The position numbers and the translations under genes are program-made. Shown in pieces: positions 1-12,962 of a DNA stretch of 64,000 nt. Below the pieces are notes generated by a model, which did not search any database, had not been told where the DNA came from, and saw only the letters and a list, made by a program, of their open reading frames with translations. The stretch is taken from contig NC_063188.1 in the NCBI RefSeq assembly GCF_023159225.1, positions 32,051,626-32,115,625 of the forward strand, given 5' to 3'. Numbering within the stretch: position 1 is the first letter of the stretch; every line of letters begins with the position of its first letter. Source of the stretch: Perognathus longimembris pacificus. Taxonomy: Eukaryota > Chordata > Mammalia > Rodentia > Heteromyidae.

Positions 1-131
1 CCATAAGTAGAGGTATGGCTTAAGTGGCACAGCACCAGCCTTGAGTGAAAAAGCAGGAGTATGACTCTGAATCCAAGCCCCAATATCAGAAGGAAAAGCC
101 ACTTAACAAAACTTATTATGGTCTGTTTCCT

Positions 132-358
132 GGTGCCAGTATTAGGGCTTGAACTCATGGCCTGAGCAATTTCCCTTAGCTTTTTCACTCAGGACTGGAA
201 CTCTGTCACTTGAGCCACAATTCCACTTCTGACTTTTGCTGGTTAATAGGTGATGAGTCTGAAGGACTTTCCCGCCCTGTCTGGCTTCAAACCATAATCC
301 TCAAATCTCAGCTTCCTGAGTATCTAGGATTATAGGCATGAATCTATGGTGCTCGGCT
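132..358 (-). repeat. Composite SINE (B1 head plus tRNA-like tail), antisense
   Basis: Read on the - strand, the right end is a B1-like head (GCCTATAATCCTAGATACTC-type motif) and the left end is the tRNA-like module containing GGCTCAAGTG. Many substitutions relative to the copies near 28.4 and 51.9 kb suggest an older insertion. Confidence 0.8.
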
Positions 359-2879
359 TCTTTGGCCCTTTATTTTTCCCCTCTGTGCTTTCTTCTCATT
401 GCTTTTTGTATGTCTCTTGTTGAGGCATTTGTAGGTAGCCCCACTTCTTTCCCTCCCACTTCCTTTTCTTGCTTCTTTCATTTGCCTCCCTCTCCATCTT
501 TTGCTTTGTATATCACATTTTTCCTTACCTTTCTTTCTACCTTCTCTGCCCTTGGTCCCAGCTCTTACTTCAATTTGCTCCATTTCCCATGAATTGCCCA
601 TCATACGACATTCAAATAGGTATCTTAAAATTCATAAGCATGAATGTTCATTAAGCAGCCAGTAGATTGTATTTATAACTGCAAAGGGAATAACACAAGT
701 CAAGTAATGCTGTACATGTAGTTTACAAATGACAATTTTCTTTACTCATGGTCCTTATCAAAATTAGGTTCCACTCTCTCCTAAGCTGTAATTGTGGCCT
801 TTGTTGCTCCTTGGTACCCTTAGAAGTCATGAATGATCACATTTTTTTGCATTTTGTTTTCTGTTTATTATTTCTTGAATTTGGCAAAGCTATAAATGCT
901 ACTTAACGAGAACAAGAAGTTATCTGATTTTTGAAATATGGGTCTAAGATGTTTCTGTAGCACAGACATGTATTTCTCTCTTCAGTTCCAGATACTTTAA
1001 TGGAGAATAGCAGAATAGGGAATTTCCTGATTGTTGAAACCCCTCATGAAGAATATTTTTAAATTTTACACTAACACATTTTCATTTGCTTCTCTTCAGC
1101 TATCTAAACAGTGATTTTTAAAATTTTGATTTTAATTATTTCCTTGTACTGAAATATGATTGCATGTATTATGAGTCCCTCTCTGGTAACTTTCCACCTG
1201 TTAACTGATTAAGGTTATCAATGATTTAAAAACTAAATAACTGGCTACATAAACAGATTTCACTTCAATCATTTGTATTGTATACCTTATTTCTTATGGT
1301 AAGCCTAAGGTTTTGCTTCTTTTCAGTTGCTTATTTTTCTTTTTAGCATAGATTCCAGGCACTGTTACACACCATTTGATTCTTTGATAGCTAAATTCTT
1401 TCCTTAAGTTGCTCATTTTCATTAAAGTGCTATTTAGCTTTAGATGTTAACTTTGACAGATGTTACTGCCACTTCTCAATTAGGTGAAGTATATACTTGG
1501 GAAGGTGTCAATTTGAATGGAATATATTTGAATTTGGTGTGTGAACTGAACTGCTGTTTAAACCTTTCCCATCCATCATGTGGGAGATGGAGCAGCTGGC
1601 TGGGTTCGTACATAAGTGTTTTGTTTTGGTTTTTACCTTTAATAATATTTAAGCATCAGAAAATGGCTTCCTGTTTTATCACAGAGAACTTCATATAAAT
1701 TGACTACATTTTGCCAGTTCTTTAGACTGCCTAGAACTTAAATTGGCAGTCACTACTTTGGTATAAAATGCTTTCCATGGACAATATTAATATTTCACAA
1801 TCACATTTACTACTGCAGTTTTTCTAATATACAGGAAGTATAGCTCTATTTACTCTTTGGCTACTAATGAAAGCTATTGGACTATAATTTATCATCTTTA
1901 GGCAAAGGCACTTCACATATGAGATCAGAATTCCCATGTAAGGTATGAATTTAATTTAAAAATTAAAAATAATCCACTAAAAGGTGAAAACTAAGCTATG
2001 AGTACTAGGAACAATTTTGGAATTGAGCCAGAATATCTAGGTTATATCCCTACCTCTGTCATTAATTTAGTTGAGCCAACTGATCTAGTTATTGCCCAAC
2101 TCTGAACTATAGTATCCTCTCCAAAGTCTCAGTTTTAGCCTTGCCTATGTTCTATGTACTAGAAAGAGCTTGGTTGAAGGAATCTGAATCATGTTGTTTA
2201 TCAGCTCTTCATACCAGCCTGGCAGCACAGAGGTCAGTCTCCAGCTGCATTTTTATCTTTTTATAATCCCTTAAATCCTTGCTGGGCTTTCACGGCTAGT
2301 TCCTTTCCCTGGGAATTTGCATTTAGAGACACTGATGGCGTTCTGCCTTTGGAATTTTTCTGTGCTCATGAGTTCAATGAAAAGTTATTTTATGTTGGCT
2401 GAAAAAATGCAGAAATAAAAAGGGTTGTTTGAATATTTCTCTAAAATCAGACATTTCTATCATGACTAATATCCCTTTACTGTTCACAGCTTTGAAGTCA
2501 GTAAGTGTTGAATCTTGATATATAGTGAGGCATCATTGTCATTTTCTTCCATGCTGCCTTAGCAGTTTCTCCCTTACTCATTGTTTTAAATACTATTGTC
2601 TCTTAAAGCCTAGAATCATTGAGCAACAAAGTTCCATATCATGAAAAAAAACTCGCTAACTTGATCCTGTTACAATTTGGGTACTTAAAATTGTCATTGC
2701 TTTAAAATAAGTTGAATTACACTGGGCTAGAAATTGACGTTTCACTGGTCTACTTTGAACGTAATGCACACAAATGCTGACTTGTATCAAAGAAGTGGAA
2801 AATAACTGTATAGTGACTTTAGCATATGTTTTGTTTTAATGAAAAAGCTAGAGCTAGATTCAAAATTTACATTCATTAA

Positions 2880-3475
2880 AGGAGGCCTTGCACTAATGAA
2901 AAGGAGGATACTAACAAATAATGGTCAGGATGGAGAGAAATTAGAACCCTCATACATTGCTGGTGGCAGTATAGAATCATGCAGCTACTACAGGATACTA
3001 TTTGTTGTTTCCTCAAAAAGTTAAAGATAGTATTACCATTATGCCCACCAATTCCAATTCCTTATTATCTTCTACCCAAGAAAAATGAAACATGTCTTTT
3101 CTAAAATTATTCAGAATACCTAAAAAGTGGACACAGCCCAAACGTCTACTCATCTATGGTATATTCATACAATGGAAGATCAGTAGAAAGGATGAAGTAC
3201 TGATTCATGCTAAGTGAAAGAAACCAGACATAAACCACAATATTAGTATATGAGGCCCTTTGTACAAAATACCTAGAATAGGCCAACCCAGAAGAGAGAA
3301 GAGATTTGTGATTGCCAGGAGCCTTGTAATGGAAGGAGCTTACAGTGACTGATAATGAGTACAGGATTTCTTTTTGAGGTGATCAAATGTAATTTTGAGT
3401 AGTGGTGATTGATGGTTGTACAACTGTGAATGTACTAAAAAGCATTGAATTTTGTATACTTTTAAAAGAGTCAGT
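2880..3475 (+). mobile_element. Old L1 3' end (ORF2 C-terminal region and 3' UTR)
   Basis: The order of recognisable L1 landmarks is: TACATTGCTGGTGGCAGTAT near 2952, CCTCAAAAAGTTAAAGATAG near 3011, the AAAAAGTGGACACAGCCCAA segment near 3122, then the 3' UTR with GTAGTGGTGATTGATGGTTG. The reading frame is destroyed. It matches the L1MA/L1MB style of 3' end from memory; the subfamily is not certain. Confidence 0.8.
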
Positions 3476-3599
3476 TTTATATCACTATATGACTGATGTA
3501 TATAAAAACTTGTGAATGTATTACTATAACTATCTGAAATTAGAAGGATATTAGGTTATATTTTATACTAGGGGCCAAAAGAGGAAAGAAGAAAGAGTT

Positions 3600-3716
3600 A
3601 GGGATGATGATGCTGGTTGTACAACAATGTGAATGAAGTTAATTCTATGAAACTATGTATTTCAGATTGGTTAAAATGTTAACTTTTATGTATATTTTAT
3701 CACAGTGAAAATCCAT
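3600..3716 (+). mobile_element. Second L1 3' UTR end fragment
   Basis: A separate, strongly 5'-truncated copy of the same kind of L1 3' terminus, with GGTTGTACAACAATGTGAAT followed by TATATTTTATCACAGTGAAA. It lies about 125 bp after the previous L1 end and repeats its terminal region, so it is an independent insertion rather than a continuation. Confidence 0.65.
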
Positions 3717-4031
3717 AACACCCAAAATCACATTTTATAATATTCTAATATTTGAAACATTTGTCTTTGCTTTTACTTTTTTAAGCAGGAAAACTAAAAA
3801 TATGAGTGGTCTCTTACTTGTTATGCTTGCGATATTTCTGGATGGTGTTTTAGAATTTCTCTTCATCTATGTGAAGAGAAGGTTTTTGAAAAGGAGGTGA
3901 TTACACATACACACATGACTTTTTCTTGGGTTTGAATGAGAGCTTGAAAATACTTTTATAAACTTTAGTCAGTATGAAGATAAAGGAAGCTAAACCATAG
4001 GAAATTTATGTTGTTAAATTATAAAATAATG

Positions 4032-4099
4032 TACGTCAGTTTGATAATAAAAATTTGAGAAAAATAAAAAATAAAAAAAAATAAATAAAAAATAAAAAA
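4032..4099 (+). mobile_element. Ultra-short L1 3' tail insertion with 17-bp target-site duplication
   Basis: Only 68 bp were inserted: the last bases of a rodent L1 3' UTR (GTTTGATAATAAAAA, shared with the L1 ends at 21.1, 22.9 and 57.9 kb) followed by an A-rich tail. It is flanked by perfect 17-bp direct repeats, TAAATTATAAAATAATG, at 4015-4031 and 4100-4116. The target-site duplication and A-rich tail indicate target-primed reverse transcription with extreme 5' truncation. Confidence 0.8.
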
Positions 4100-4550
4100 T
4101 AAATTATAAAATAATGAAGTACTACTTTCAGAGTACAAGTTACACAATTTCCTGATGTTTTTTGTTAACCTTGAATTGGAAAAAACATCTCCCTAAAAGC
4201 ATTTTCTTTTATATAGCAGGATAGAGTGAACACCAAAATGCACTGAAACACAAACAGAGTAGATGAGTTTCAGGAAGGGAAGGAAAGTTAAAAAAAAAAA
4301 AAAAGGGAGGGGGGATTAATCAGTGAGAAAATCACTATTTCCAAAGGCCAAGAAACTTCATTATAATGCAAAGCAAGTTCTAGGACTTTAGTTCGTAACT
4401 TTTAAGGCTTAAAGTGTGAAACCATTTTCTAAACTTAGCTGCTACATTTGAACCTAGGTGGCATGAATGTCAGCAGTGCGAGTAGTATAATCATCAGAGG
4501 TATGTTTGTTTTCCCTTATCAGGAAGTGGTTTCTTATAAAAGTACAAAGA

Positions 4551-4561
4551 ACACACACACG

Positions 4562-4595
<34 letters not shown>
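4551..4595. repeat. CA/TG microsatellite
   Basis: A short run of CA is followed after a GGTC spacer by about fifteen TG repeats. The two halves are complementary, so the tract could fold back. Confidence 0.95.
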
Positions 4596-4597
<2 letters not shown>

Positions 4598-5167
4598 TTT
4601 GTTTGTTCTACTGTTTCAGAAAGAATCATGGCTTTTCAATGCTTTTTGTCCTTACATTGAAGCCTTTCTAGAGTCTGACACTGTGATATACTCCACTTCA
4701 TAAAGGATCCAATCAGAGCTGATTCACTTAGAAGTCCATAGACGGGATTAATGGTTTCTAATCATTCTTTTATTTCCTCTATTTCCTGTAGTTTCACAAT
4801 TTTTGAGTTATATCTTAAGCTGTCCTTTATAGGAGGCACAAAATCCTTAAATTTTTAGTGTATTTTCTTTTCTTTTTGCTTGAAAAATATGAAATTTTAA
4901 TTTTTAACCCATTGCCATTCTATAGTAACTGGCCAACTTAGTATATAAAATCTTGTATTTTACAATTTGATTACATATATTGGTCTTCTGGCAAGTTCCC
5001 CTCAATCTGGTTTTTATTCTCCTAAAATGTGAAATAAAGCATTCTCAGATGCTACAAGTAACACAGCAAGACATCAAGAAATTGCTGTGCAGGAAATATA
5101 ATTGATTATTCACTCTACAACTGAAGTGTTCACAGGACACAATCTGTGTTCACTATCTATGAAATGA

Positions 5168-5461
<294 letters not shown>

Positions 5462-6747
5462 TAGAAAGGTATGAAAGAAAAATGAAGGTAACTCCTGAGT
5501 AGATGTTAAACACTGCCCAGAAAATTACTCTTTCAGACTATTCTCATAGATATAACTCACTATTGTATAATGGAATACAGGTAAATAATTTCTTAAATGG
5601 CAAAATATTGTGTGTGGTTTTAATCCATAAGCTGAATATGGTCTTCGTTTTTCATTCTACTACCTCACCTGAGAACTTTATAAAAATGTTAACTAATAAG
5701 GACTGACTGGAATTTATTTTTCTTTGTATTTCCATTCCAGTGCACTCTGGAATAACTGCCACCAAGTGATTAGGTGATCAGAGGATACATTTTTGAAGTA
5801 AGAGCTATTCAGGGAAATTATCTCATGATAATGACAGAGTATTAGTTACTTATAGTTAAATAATGTGAATTTATTCTTGGTTACCTTAGTATATGCACTT
5901 AAACATACACATATATCTAGAGTATCTTTGGGCTTTTGCAAACACCAGATTAATTTACATTGATCATATTTTTATTCTTTAGTGGGTGGGGTTGGCTTGC
6001 TAATAGGTTTGAAGGTTGACACACAATTTACTTTGGTGAGCGACAGAATATAGTTGAGTGTACATCTAGGAAAATCTGTATGTACACATAATCCCAAATT
6101 ACTCAATGCTTACTCAGTATTCTATGCTTTCTGTTTCATGTACAGACGTGGTTAAGATTTTGATCCCCACCATGGAGCACATCCCAGAACAGCAGCAGAG
6201 AGAAAATGCATAAGCAAAATATGAGGAAATAAAGGCTATGAGAATGAAACAATGGGAATTCAGAGATTTTCTCTCACATCACTCATAAATGATATTACTG
6301 TAATCATTACGCTATAACATGTTTTCTTTCTGTTGCTTGTTTTAGAAGGGCTATCCCTAGTGGTTAGTAACTGAGACCTTCCACCTTGTAGCTAGATCAC
6401 CATCTACACAGTCAATTGTACTTTAATTTTATTTGTAAAGTTCTTGATATTCATTTCAAAAACCCCTCTGATATAAATTATTTTTACACAAGAACTGTTA
6501 GAACTTGCCTTCATAGGACAGGATGAAAGAGTCCCTTCTGGGTTTTATGGTGGGAGTTTTTGGAGCCATATCAGAATATGACAACATACTAGCTTTTTTG
6601 TAAAGGAAGAAAGAAAATAATTTCATAGTGGTGATCCCAGCAATGTTAGAACATATAAGACCTTTTCTAGAGCTGAAATGTCCTGATTTATGTTTTCTTT
6701 GGGAAGTTATGTTGTTTTCATTTAGCTTTTACCCCTTCCTCTCAGAT

Positions 6748-6841
6748 AAGATATTGCTATATAGCCTAGGCTGCCCTCGTGATCATCTTGCCTCAGTCTC
6801 CAGAGTGCTGAGATTCTAGGCATGAGCCATCACACCAAACT
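6748..6841 (-). repeat. B1-like SINE fragment
   Basis: Antisense B1-type sequence: TAGCCTAGGCTGCCCTCGTG, then CCTCAGTCTCCAGAGTGCTG and GGCATGAGCCATCACACC. It is a monomer without the tRNA-like tail and is diverged. Confidence 0.7.
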
Positions 6842-7194
6842 ATCAGATTTTCTTAAGAGAAATCTACTAAGATTATGGAAAAAATCTCCAATACTTTATT
6901 TTTAAGTGATCTTAAACCATGTCCTCTATTTATACACATTACAGTTTAGATGGTTGTTTTAATATTTCAAGGCTATTGTTTCTTTTGTCTAGCTAGAATT
7001 TTATTTCTGCTTTCTAGATTTCAGTGGACAGTGTCTGCATAATTTGAGTGCAATGGGGGGAACCTGGCATCTGAAGTATGACCAAGTTACAAAACATGTA
7101 TGCTTTTACTGGTAGCAACTGAATTAGAAGTACTGTTTGGGTACATGGCTTATACAAGTGTGTGTTACATCTGTGGATGTATATTATATAAATA

Positions 7195-7226
7195 CGTGTG
7201 TGTATGCGTGCGTGTGTGTGTGTGTT
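7195..7226. repeat. TG-rich microsatellite
   Basis: Alternating purine-pyrimidine tract of mostly TG with CG interruptions (GTGTGTATGCGTGCGTGTG). Confidence 0.9.
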
Positions 7227-7716
7227 TCAAAGGAAGGGGAAAAGGAGATCCCAGCAGATGTTAAGTGTGTATGGGTAAGCACAGAGGACACCGTTGTCTT
7301 CTTGAGCTCAATTAAAGCACTGTCCATAACAGAAACTGTGTCCTTAAGATGTATCAGTTTTCTGGTAAATGGATGAGAAGTGAAGACATAAGCATCAGTA
7401 CTCTTCTGGTGTGACTGTTCCTCTTTGGACACTAGCTGCCACCTTGAATTTCTCAAAGGTTCTATTTAGCTTTTACTTGGTTTTGTGTATTTGATATATT
7501 CTTTGAGGGCTACATATTTCTTTTAAGTAATAGTCTCTTGTTGAAACTAAACAAATATTTTTGTACCTTTAGACATAAACATTTGAAAGTGAATTAGGTA
7601 CGGCTAGAATGGCTATGCTAGGAAGACTTCCCTTTCAGTTATTTATCATTATTTCAATTAAGGAATCTTTAAGTACAAGAGAAATGGCTCACAATTTTAA
7701 CTAAATGTGAGTTGGA

Positions 7717-7966
7717 GTCAGACACTGGTGGCTCATGCCTGTAATCCTAGCTAGTCAGGAGACTGAGACCTGATAGTTGCGCTTTGAAGCCAGCCCAGGC
7801 AGGAAAATCTGTGAGACTCATTTCCAGTAAACCTCCTAAAAAGCCAGAAGTGAAGCTGTAGATCAGATGAGAGTGCTAGCCTTGAGCAAAAACATCAGGG
7901 ATATTGCCCAGGCTCTGAGTTCAAGCTGAGACCAGCCCCCCAAAAAAGAAAGAAAAGAAATGAAAA
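7717..7966 (+). repeat. Composite SINE (B1 head plus tRNA-like tail)
   Basis: The head GGTGGCTCATGCCTGTAATC is followed by GAAGCCAGCCCAGGCAGG, a linker, the module GAGAGTGCTAGCCTTGAGC, the degenerate B box GAGTTCAAGC and an A-rich tail with G interruptions. Confidence 0.85.
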
Positions 7967-8119
7967 AGTGAGTTGGTCTTAAGTGTACCATTGTGGTTGA
8001 AAATGGAACTCAATTATTGTGAGAATGATATTCTAAGGTTTTCTTTGATAATTCTGAGAAAGCACAACTACTTTAAATACCATGTACCAAATGAGAATTA
8101 AAGTATATTTTTACAAATT

Positions 8120-8800
8120 AAATACTTGTACATTTCCACTTGTAGATACATGCCCAAATGAATTGAAAACAGATGTTGAAACAAAAACTTACACATGAAT
8201 GTTCATAGCAGTGTTATTCACAGTATCCTGCCTAGATGCTTATCAGTAAATAAATGGTTAAGTAGAATAGGGCATATCTATGCAAGTGAATATTATTCAG
8301 TCATAAGGAGGAACTAAGTACTAATGCACACGAGAACATGAATATACTCTGGAAAAAATGAGTGAAAGAAACCAGAATCAAAGGCTATGTATTATAGGAT
8401 TCTGTTTATACATACTATCCCAGAGTTGGCATATCCAAGAGAAAGGGAAAGCAGAGTCATGATTTCAGGGTTTGAGGATGAATGGGAAGTGACTGCTTAA
8501 TGGGCATAGTATTTCCATTTGCAGTGATAAAATAGTTCTGAAATTAGATAGTGGTATTTGCACAATACTTGGAGTATATTTAATGCCACTGAATTACATG
8601 CTTTAAAACAAGGGCCTAGCATGGTATCATACATTTGTAAGCCCAGCACTCGGGACATGGAGGCAAGAGGATTATGAGTTAAGGACAACCTAAGGTTATA
8701 AAGTGAAAACCTGCCTCATAAACTCCCCAGGCCCCCAGCAAAAAATTAAGATGGTAAATTTTATGCTTTGTGTATTTTATCAGAATAAAAAAATGGAAAA
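8120..8800 (+). mobile_element. Old L1 3' end interrupted by a SINE
   Basis: L1 landmarks run in sense order: ACACATGAATGTTCATAGCA, then AGTGAATATTATTCAGTCAT, AAGTGACTGCTTAATGGGCA, AATTAGATAGTGGTATTTGC and GAATTACATGCTTTAAAA. The L1 then resumes after the SINE at 8747 with GATGGTAAATTTTATGCTTT and ends in an A-rich tail. The reading frame is lost. Confidence 0.8.
8610..8745 (+). repeat. B1-like SINE inserted in the L1
   Basis: B1-type order: GGCCTAGCATGG, GTAAGCCCAGCACTCGGGAC, GGCAAGAGGATTATGAGTTA, ending in AGCAAAAAA. It separates two collinear parts of the surrounding L1 3' UTR. A short TTAAAA-like duplication may flank it, but this is imperfect. Confidence 0.65.
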
Positions 8801-9370
8801 TAAATTTACACACACACTGACCATCCATAGTAATATTAATTTACTAAAGAAAATTGTAAACATTCAAAAAGTGTAAGGAAATGCAAACCATTCATAATGA
8901 TACTTTCTTACCTAACTACATTTTAGCAGTTTAGAAGGTAGTCAGAATCTCAGTGTTTGAATTCTCCATGCATGGACCTAACCAACAGTGGATGGAAATT
9001 ATTTGGGGAAAAAATGTTACATCTGTACTGAATATGTAAATACTTTTTGTCTTGTCATTATTTCCGGCACAATTTAGCATAAAAACCATCTATATAGCAT
9101 ATAATATATTGTAAATAATTTATAAATGATTTAATATATATGGGAGAATGTACATGGTTAATTTTCAAATAGTATGGCATTTTATTTAAGAGATTTGAGC
9201 ATCTTCAGATTTTGGTATCCTGTAGGGGGTGTCAGAGTGACAACTCTATTTCTCTCGTACTTTAGCTGTGTCTTTGTATCAAATTTCCATATTTGATTAC
9301 ATATCTGTGATCATGTTGACTACAGTTGGAAGTCTTTGTGATTCATCTTATATGTAAATTATGCTACGAT

Positions 9371-9590
9371 TTTTGTTTTGTTTTGTTTTGTTTTTTTTGG
9401 CCAGTCCTGGGCCCTGGACTCAGGGCCTGAGCACCTTCCCTGGCTTCTTCCCGCTCAAGGCTAGCACTCTGCCACCTGAGCCACAGCGCCCCTTCTGGCC
9501 GTTTTCCATATATGTGGTGCTGGGGAATCGAACCGAGAGCTTAATGTGTAGGAGGCAAGCACTCTTGCCGCTAGGCCATATTCCCAGCCT
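9371..9590 (-). repeat. ID-like dimeric SINE, antisense
   Basis: The T-rich tail (GTTTT repeats) is on the left. The head CTGGGAATATGGCCTAG, with B box GGTTCGATTCC-like sequence, is read on the - strand at the right end. GATTTTT repeats at both edges could be a short target-site duplication. Confidence 0.88.
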
Positions 9591-12500
9591 GATTTTTTCT
9601 ATTTTGATGAGTCTACGTTACAAAAGTATACACTTCACTTTTGGAAATTTCACATTGACAAATAATTACAACTTTTTCCCACCATAATATATTCTATTCA
9701 AATAAATATCTAATATTAACCTGCAATGCAGAGTTCCATATATGTTTATGCCACACTAGAAAACAATATCATTGCAGAATTTTAATAGAGAATTTTAAAG
9801 TTAGTGGTAGATAATGAGTATGTTTATACAGGCAGAAAACTTTATCATAGGGCTTTTCTTGTGGAAGTAGAGCTTGAGATTTGACCCCCATTGGTGAAGT
9901 GTGTTATTGCATTACAATTCCTAATTTGAGTGACCAAAAAATGCTCAAACCAAAGCCGAAAGAGAGTGAAGTCTAGAAGTCTTAAAGCACAGAGGTAGGT
10001 AACTTCACTAAACAAACGAGACATCCTTGTGGTCATGAGAATGATAAACATGACTGGTGGTAATAGTCACTTAATTTTCAGATCATCAGGAAAACAAATG
10101 GACTGCCAAGGGCTAGCTACCACCCTACTGTCTTTTTCATTGAAGGTTAAGTTTAGAACAGTCTGTTTGGAGGTCTCCTTTGGTAATATGTCTCAAGTTT
10201 TATAATGAAACTTAGGAAAGTAAGATTTACTTTCGACTTTGAGGGACTAGAGTGGCTTCTTTTATGACCCAAGAAATCTTTGATAAATGGTTTTACAAAT
10301 AAATATATTTCCAAGTCAGTATTGAATTGAGAGAATGACGTTTCTGTATGTTTTATAGTGTCTATAGGTAGTTTCTCAAGGAATGAGTAATTACTAAAAT
10401 TAACACCACCAACACCTTGTGCCATAAAGACAAATCAGTGGAATGTCATCCTTCCCAAGAATTGCTGATCATTGCCTACATCATGATCTTCTTATTTCCT
10501 TGGTGATTATGAGGATGAAGAGTGAATAATTGGTGAAATAGTCATTAACTGATAAATTGGCCTAAAATGATAATCAGATGGGAAAAATTGCTACCCACTA
10601 GGGAGAAATCCAATACAATCTATCTTGTATTTGGACACAAAAATGTGTTACTTTTATTCTGTGTTCTTCAGTTGACAGTGTTATCTTAATTCTGAATGAC
10701 AGGATGATTGACAGTCATAGTGCTTTAGAAAGAAAGAAGCTCATGCAGCATGTTGGAGATCTCCAAAATGGCATATAGCCTGGAATTAATACAGTGAAAC
10801 ATGTTGGAAGCTATGTTTCTTTTCAAACATTTAGAAGGACATATAACTGGTGACATTACAATGGGTGGAGTTCGACTTCTAGGTGTGTCATCTCACAGCT
10901 GCTCATTTTCGGGATGATGTAAATGAATAAGCTTTTTGTTTGTAGAACTTGTATGGCAAGTTATGCGACTAGTGATTTGTGGAAGTTAATGTAGCACATT
11001 GCTGACAGAAGTCAAAATATTTTCTAAATTGTAATCAGGCATCTTTTACTTCTGAGCTTTAAAGGAGATCATTTGGAGGCATGACAGAGAAATGTTTTCT
11101 GTATTCTAAAGTAGATGCTTAGATCATGTTTCAATTGATTAATGATTTTCACAAATCTGAAGATATTCTTTCCTCTAGCTTCCTAGATCTGAGATCTTAC
11201 TTGTCTTGGGCAGTACACCATGATCCAAGGACAGAGTATTGGTTACATTTTAGAGGTATACAACACCCATGTTGGGGCCAGCAAGATTTTTGTGTGATTC
11301 CAAAATCTGTCCATGGACTACAAAGCTCTACTCCATCCAAGTCCCTACTCTCACTCTGTCTCTACTATATCCAGACATCTGTCACTGTACTTGAGGCTTG
11401 TGGATGCCTGGTACTCAGAGAGCTGCACTTCACTTTAAAACAATCTCTAATGCACACCTCTTGAGCAATCACAGCTCCATTTCTGACGTATTTGCTTGCA
11501 GTTAATAATAGGGCTCTTTTGTAACAACCTTCGTGAGAATAAACAGATGAGATGAATAAATTGGCTATCATCATTATCTTTCATATATTTTAGAAGCTAA
11601 TGTTCTCCTTTTCACACTCACTCCCTCCATAAAGGCTTGCATGTTTTAGCTCCTCTTAATGTACCACTGAAACAGACTTTCCATTCATACACAGATGGTT
11701 AGCATGACTCAGAAAGTCACCAAGCGAAAGGACTTCTAGTTATATGTATATATTCTATTTTCTCCCTTAGTTATTTTTCCCCAACAATGATGTTCACCAT
11801 ATTTTGCCTCTGCTCTGCCTTAAGATTCCCACTTTTTATTTTTTAAATATAGGCATTGTGATCTAGATTTTTGTGTAAGACAGCATTTGGGGTAATTCTT
11901 TGTCTTGATGCTCTAAATACTTTTTCAAGGGCTGTAGGACATTGGGAAAGGAATGCTTTGTGTTTCCTAGCCATATACAAAGAATATGCTGTGCATTAAC
12001 AAGGCAGTGTATAAGAAGACTAAAGGCGAAACAAAGTATAAAAATGAAGTTACTTCTGCGAAGGTAATGTAGTGCCTAAAATGTAAATTAGCTATTAAAA
12101 CCCATAATGAAGTGGGCAGGTTAGTCCATCCTCAGGCCTCTCTCCCTTCTTGCATTCCACTCAGCGTGTTGTTGACAGCTTGCATATGTGTATCTGTATG
12201 TGTCCCCAGAATTTACTACAAGTAGTGCTGAAATTGGAGAACAAGGAGAGTTGGGCTGTGTTGCTGACTGCCACTTCCCAGTTCTGTGACCTTTCTGGAC
12301 CTCAGATAATACATCAGGAAGCTAAAAACTTGGACTAGGCAATACCTAAGACCTCTGGATTCCAATAAAATATTATTCTGTGACAGACTACCTTCTCTAA
12401 AATCGCTTAGGTTTCATTTTCTATCCAAAGGATTAATCAGCAACCATTTAGAAGTCATAAAAAGAGAGCCCTAACTATAAAAATGACCATTTCAATGTAA

Positions 12501-12730
12501 ATGTAGACAGTGATGCATTCTAAATTTCCTTTCCACAAAATAATTCTGTCTAGGAAAGAAAATACTTTAAGCTATTAATGCCTCTATTTTATTACTGTAT
12601 ACATATTCAAGTATAAATGAAACAAATACCCTCTACAAGTATATACTTTACTTTGCAAAAGGACTCACTACAGGGCTTCTTTATCATCTTTTTCATAACT
12701 TCAAGATTGATTCCTTTTAAAAAATAAATT

Positions 12731-12962
12731 TTGTGCCTGTCCTGGGGCTTGAACTCAGAGCATGAGTGTTGTTCCTGAGCTTTTTCTTAAGGCTAGCACT
12801 CTACCACTTGAGCCACAGCTCCATTCCCACCTTTCTTGGTGCTTAATTGGAGGTAAGAACCTCACAGACTTTTCAACCTGGGCTGACTTCAAACTGTGAT
12901 CCTCAGATCTTAACCTCCTCACTAGTAGCTAGGATTACAGGCATGAGGCATTGGTACCCTGC
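12731..12962 (-). repeat. Composite SINE, antisense
   Basis: The left end is the reversed tRNA-like module (CTAGCACTCTACCACTTGAG). The right end is the reversed B1 head (TAGCTAGGATTACAGGCATG). It is moderately diverged. Confidence 0.83.
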
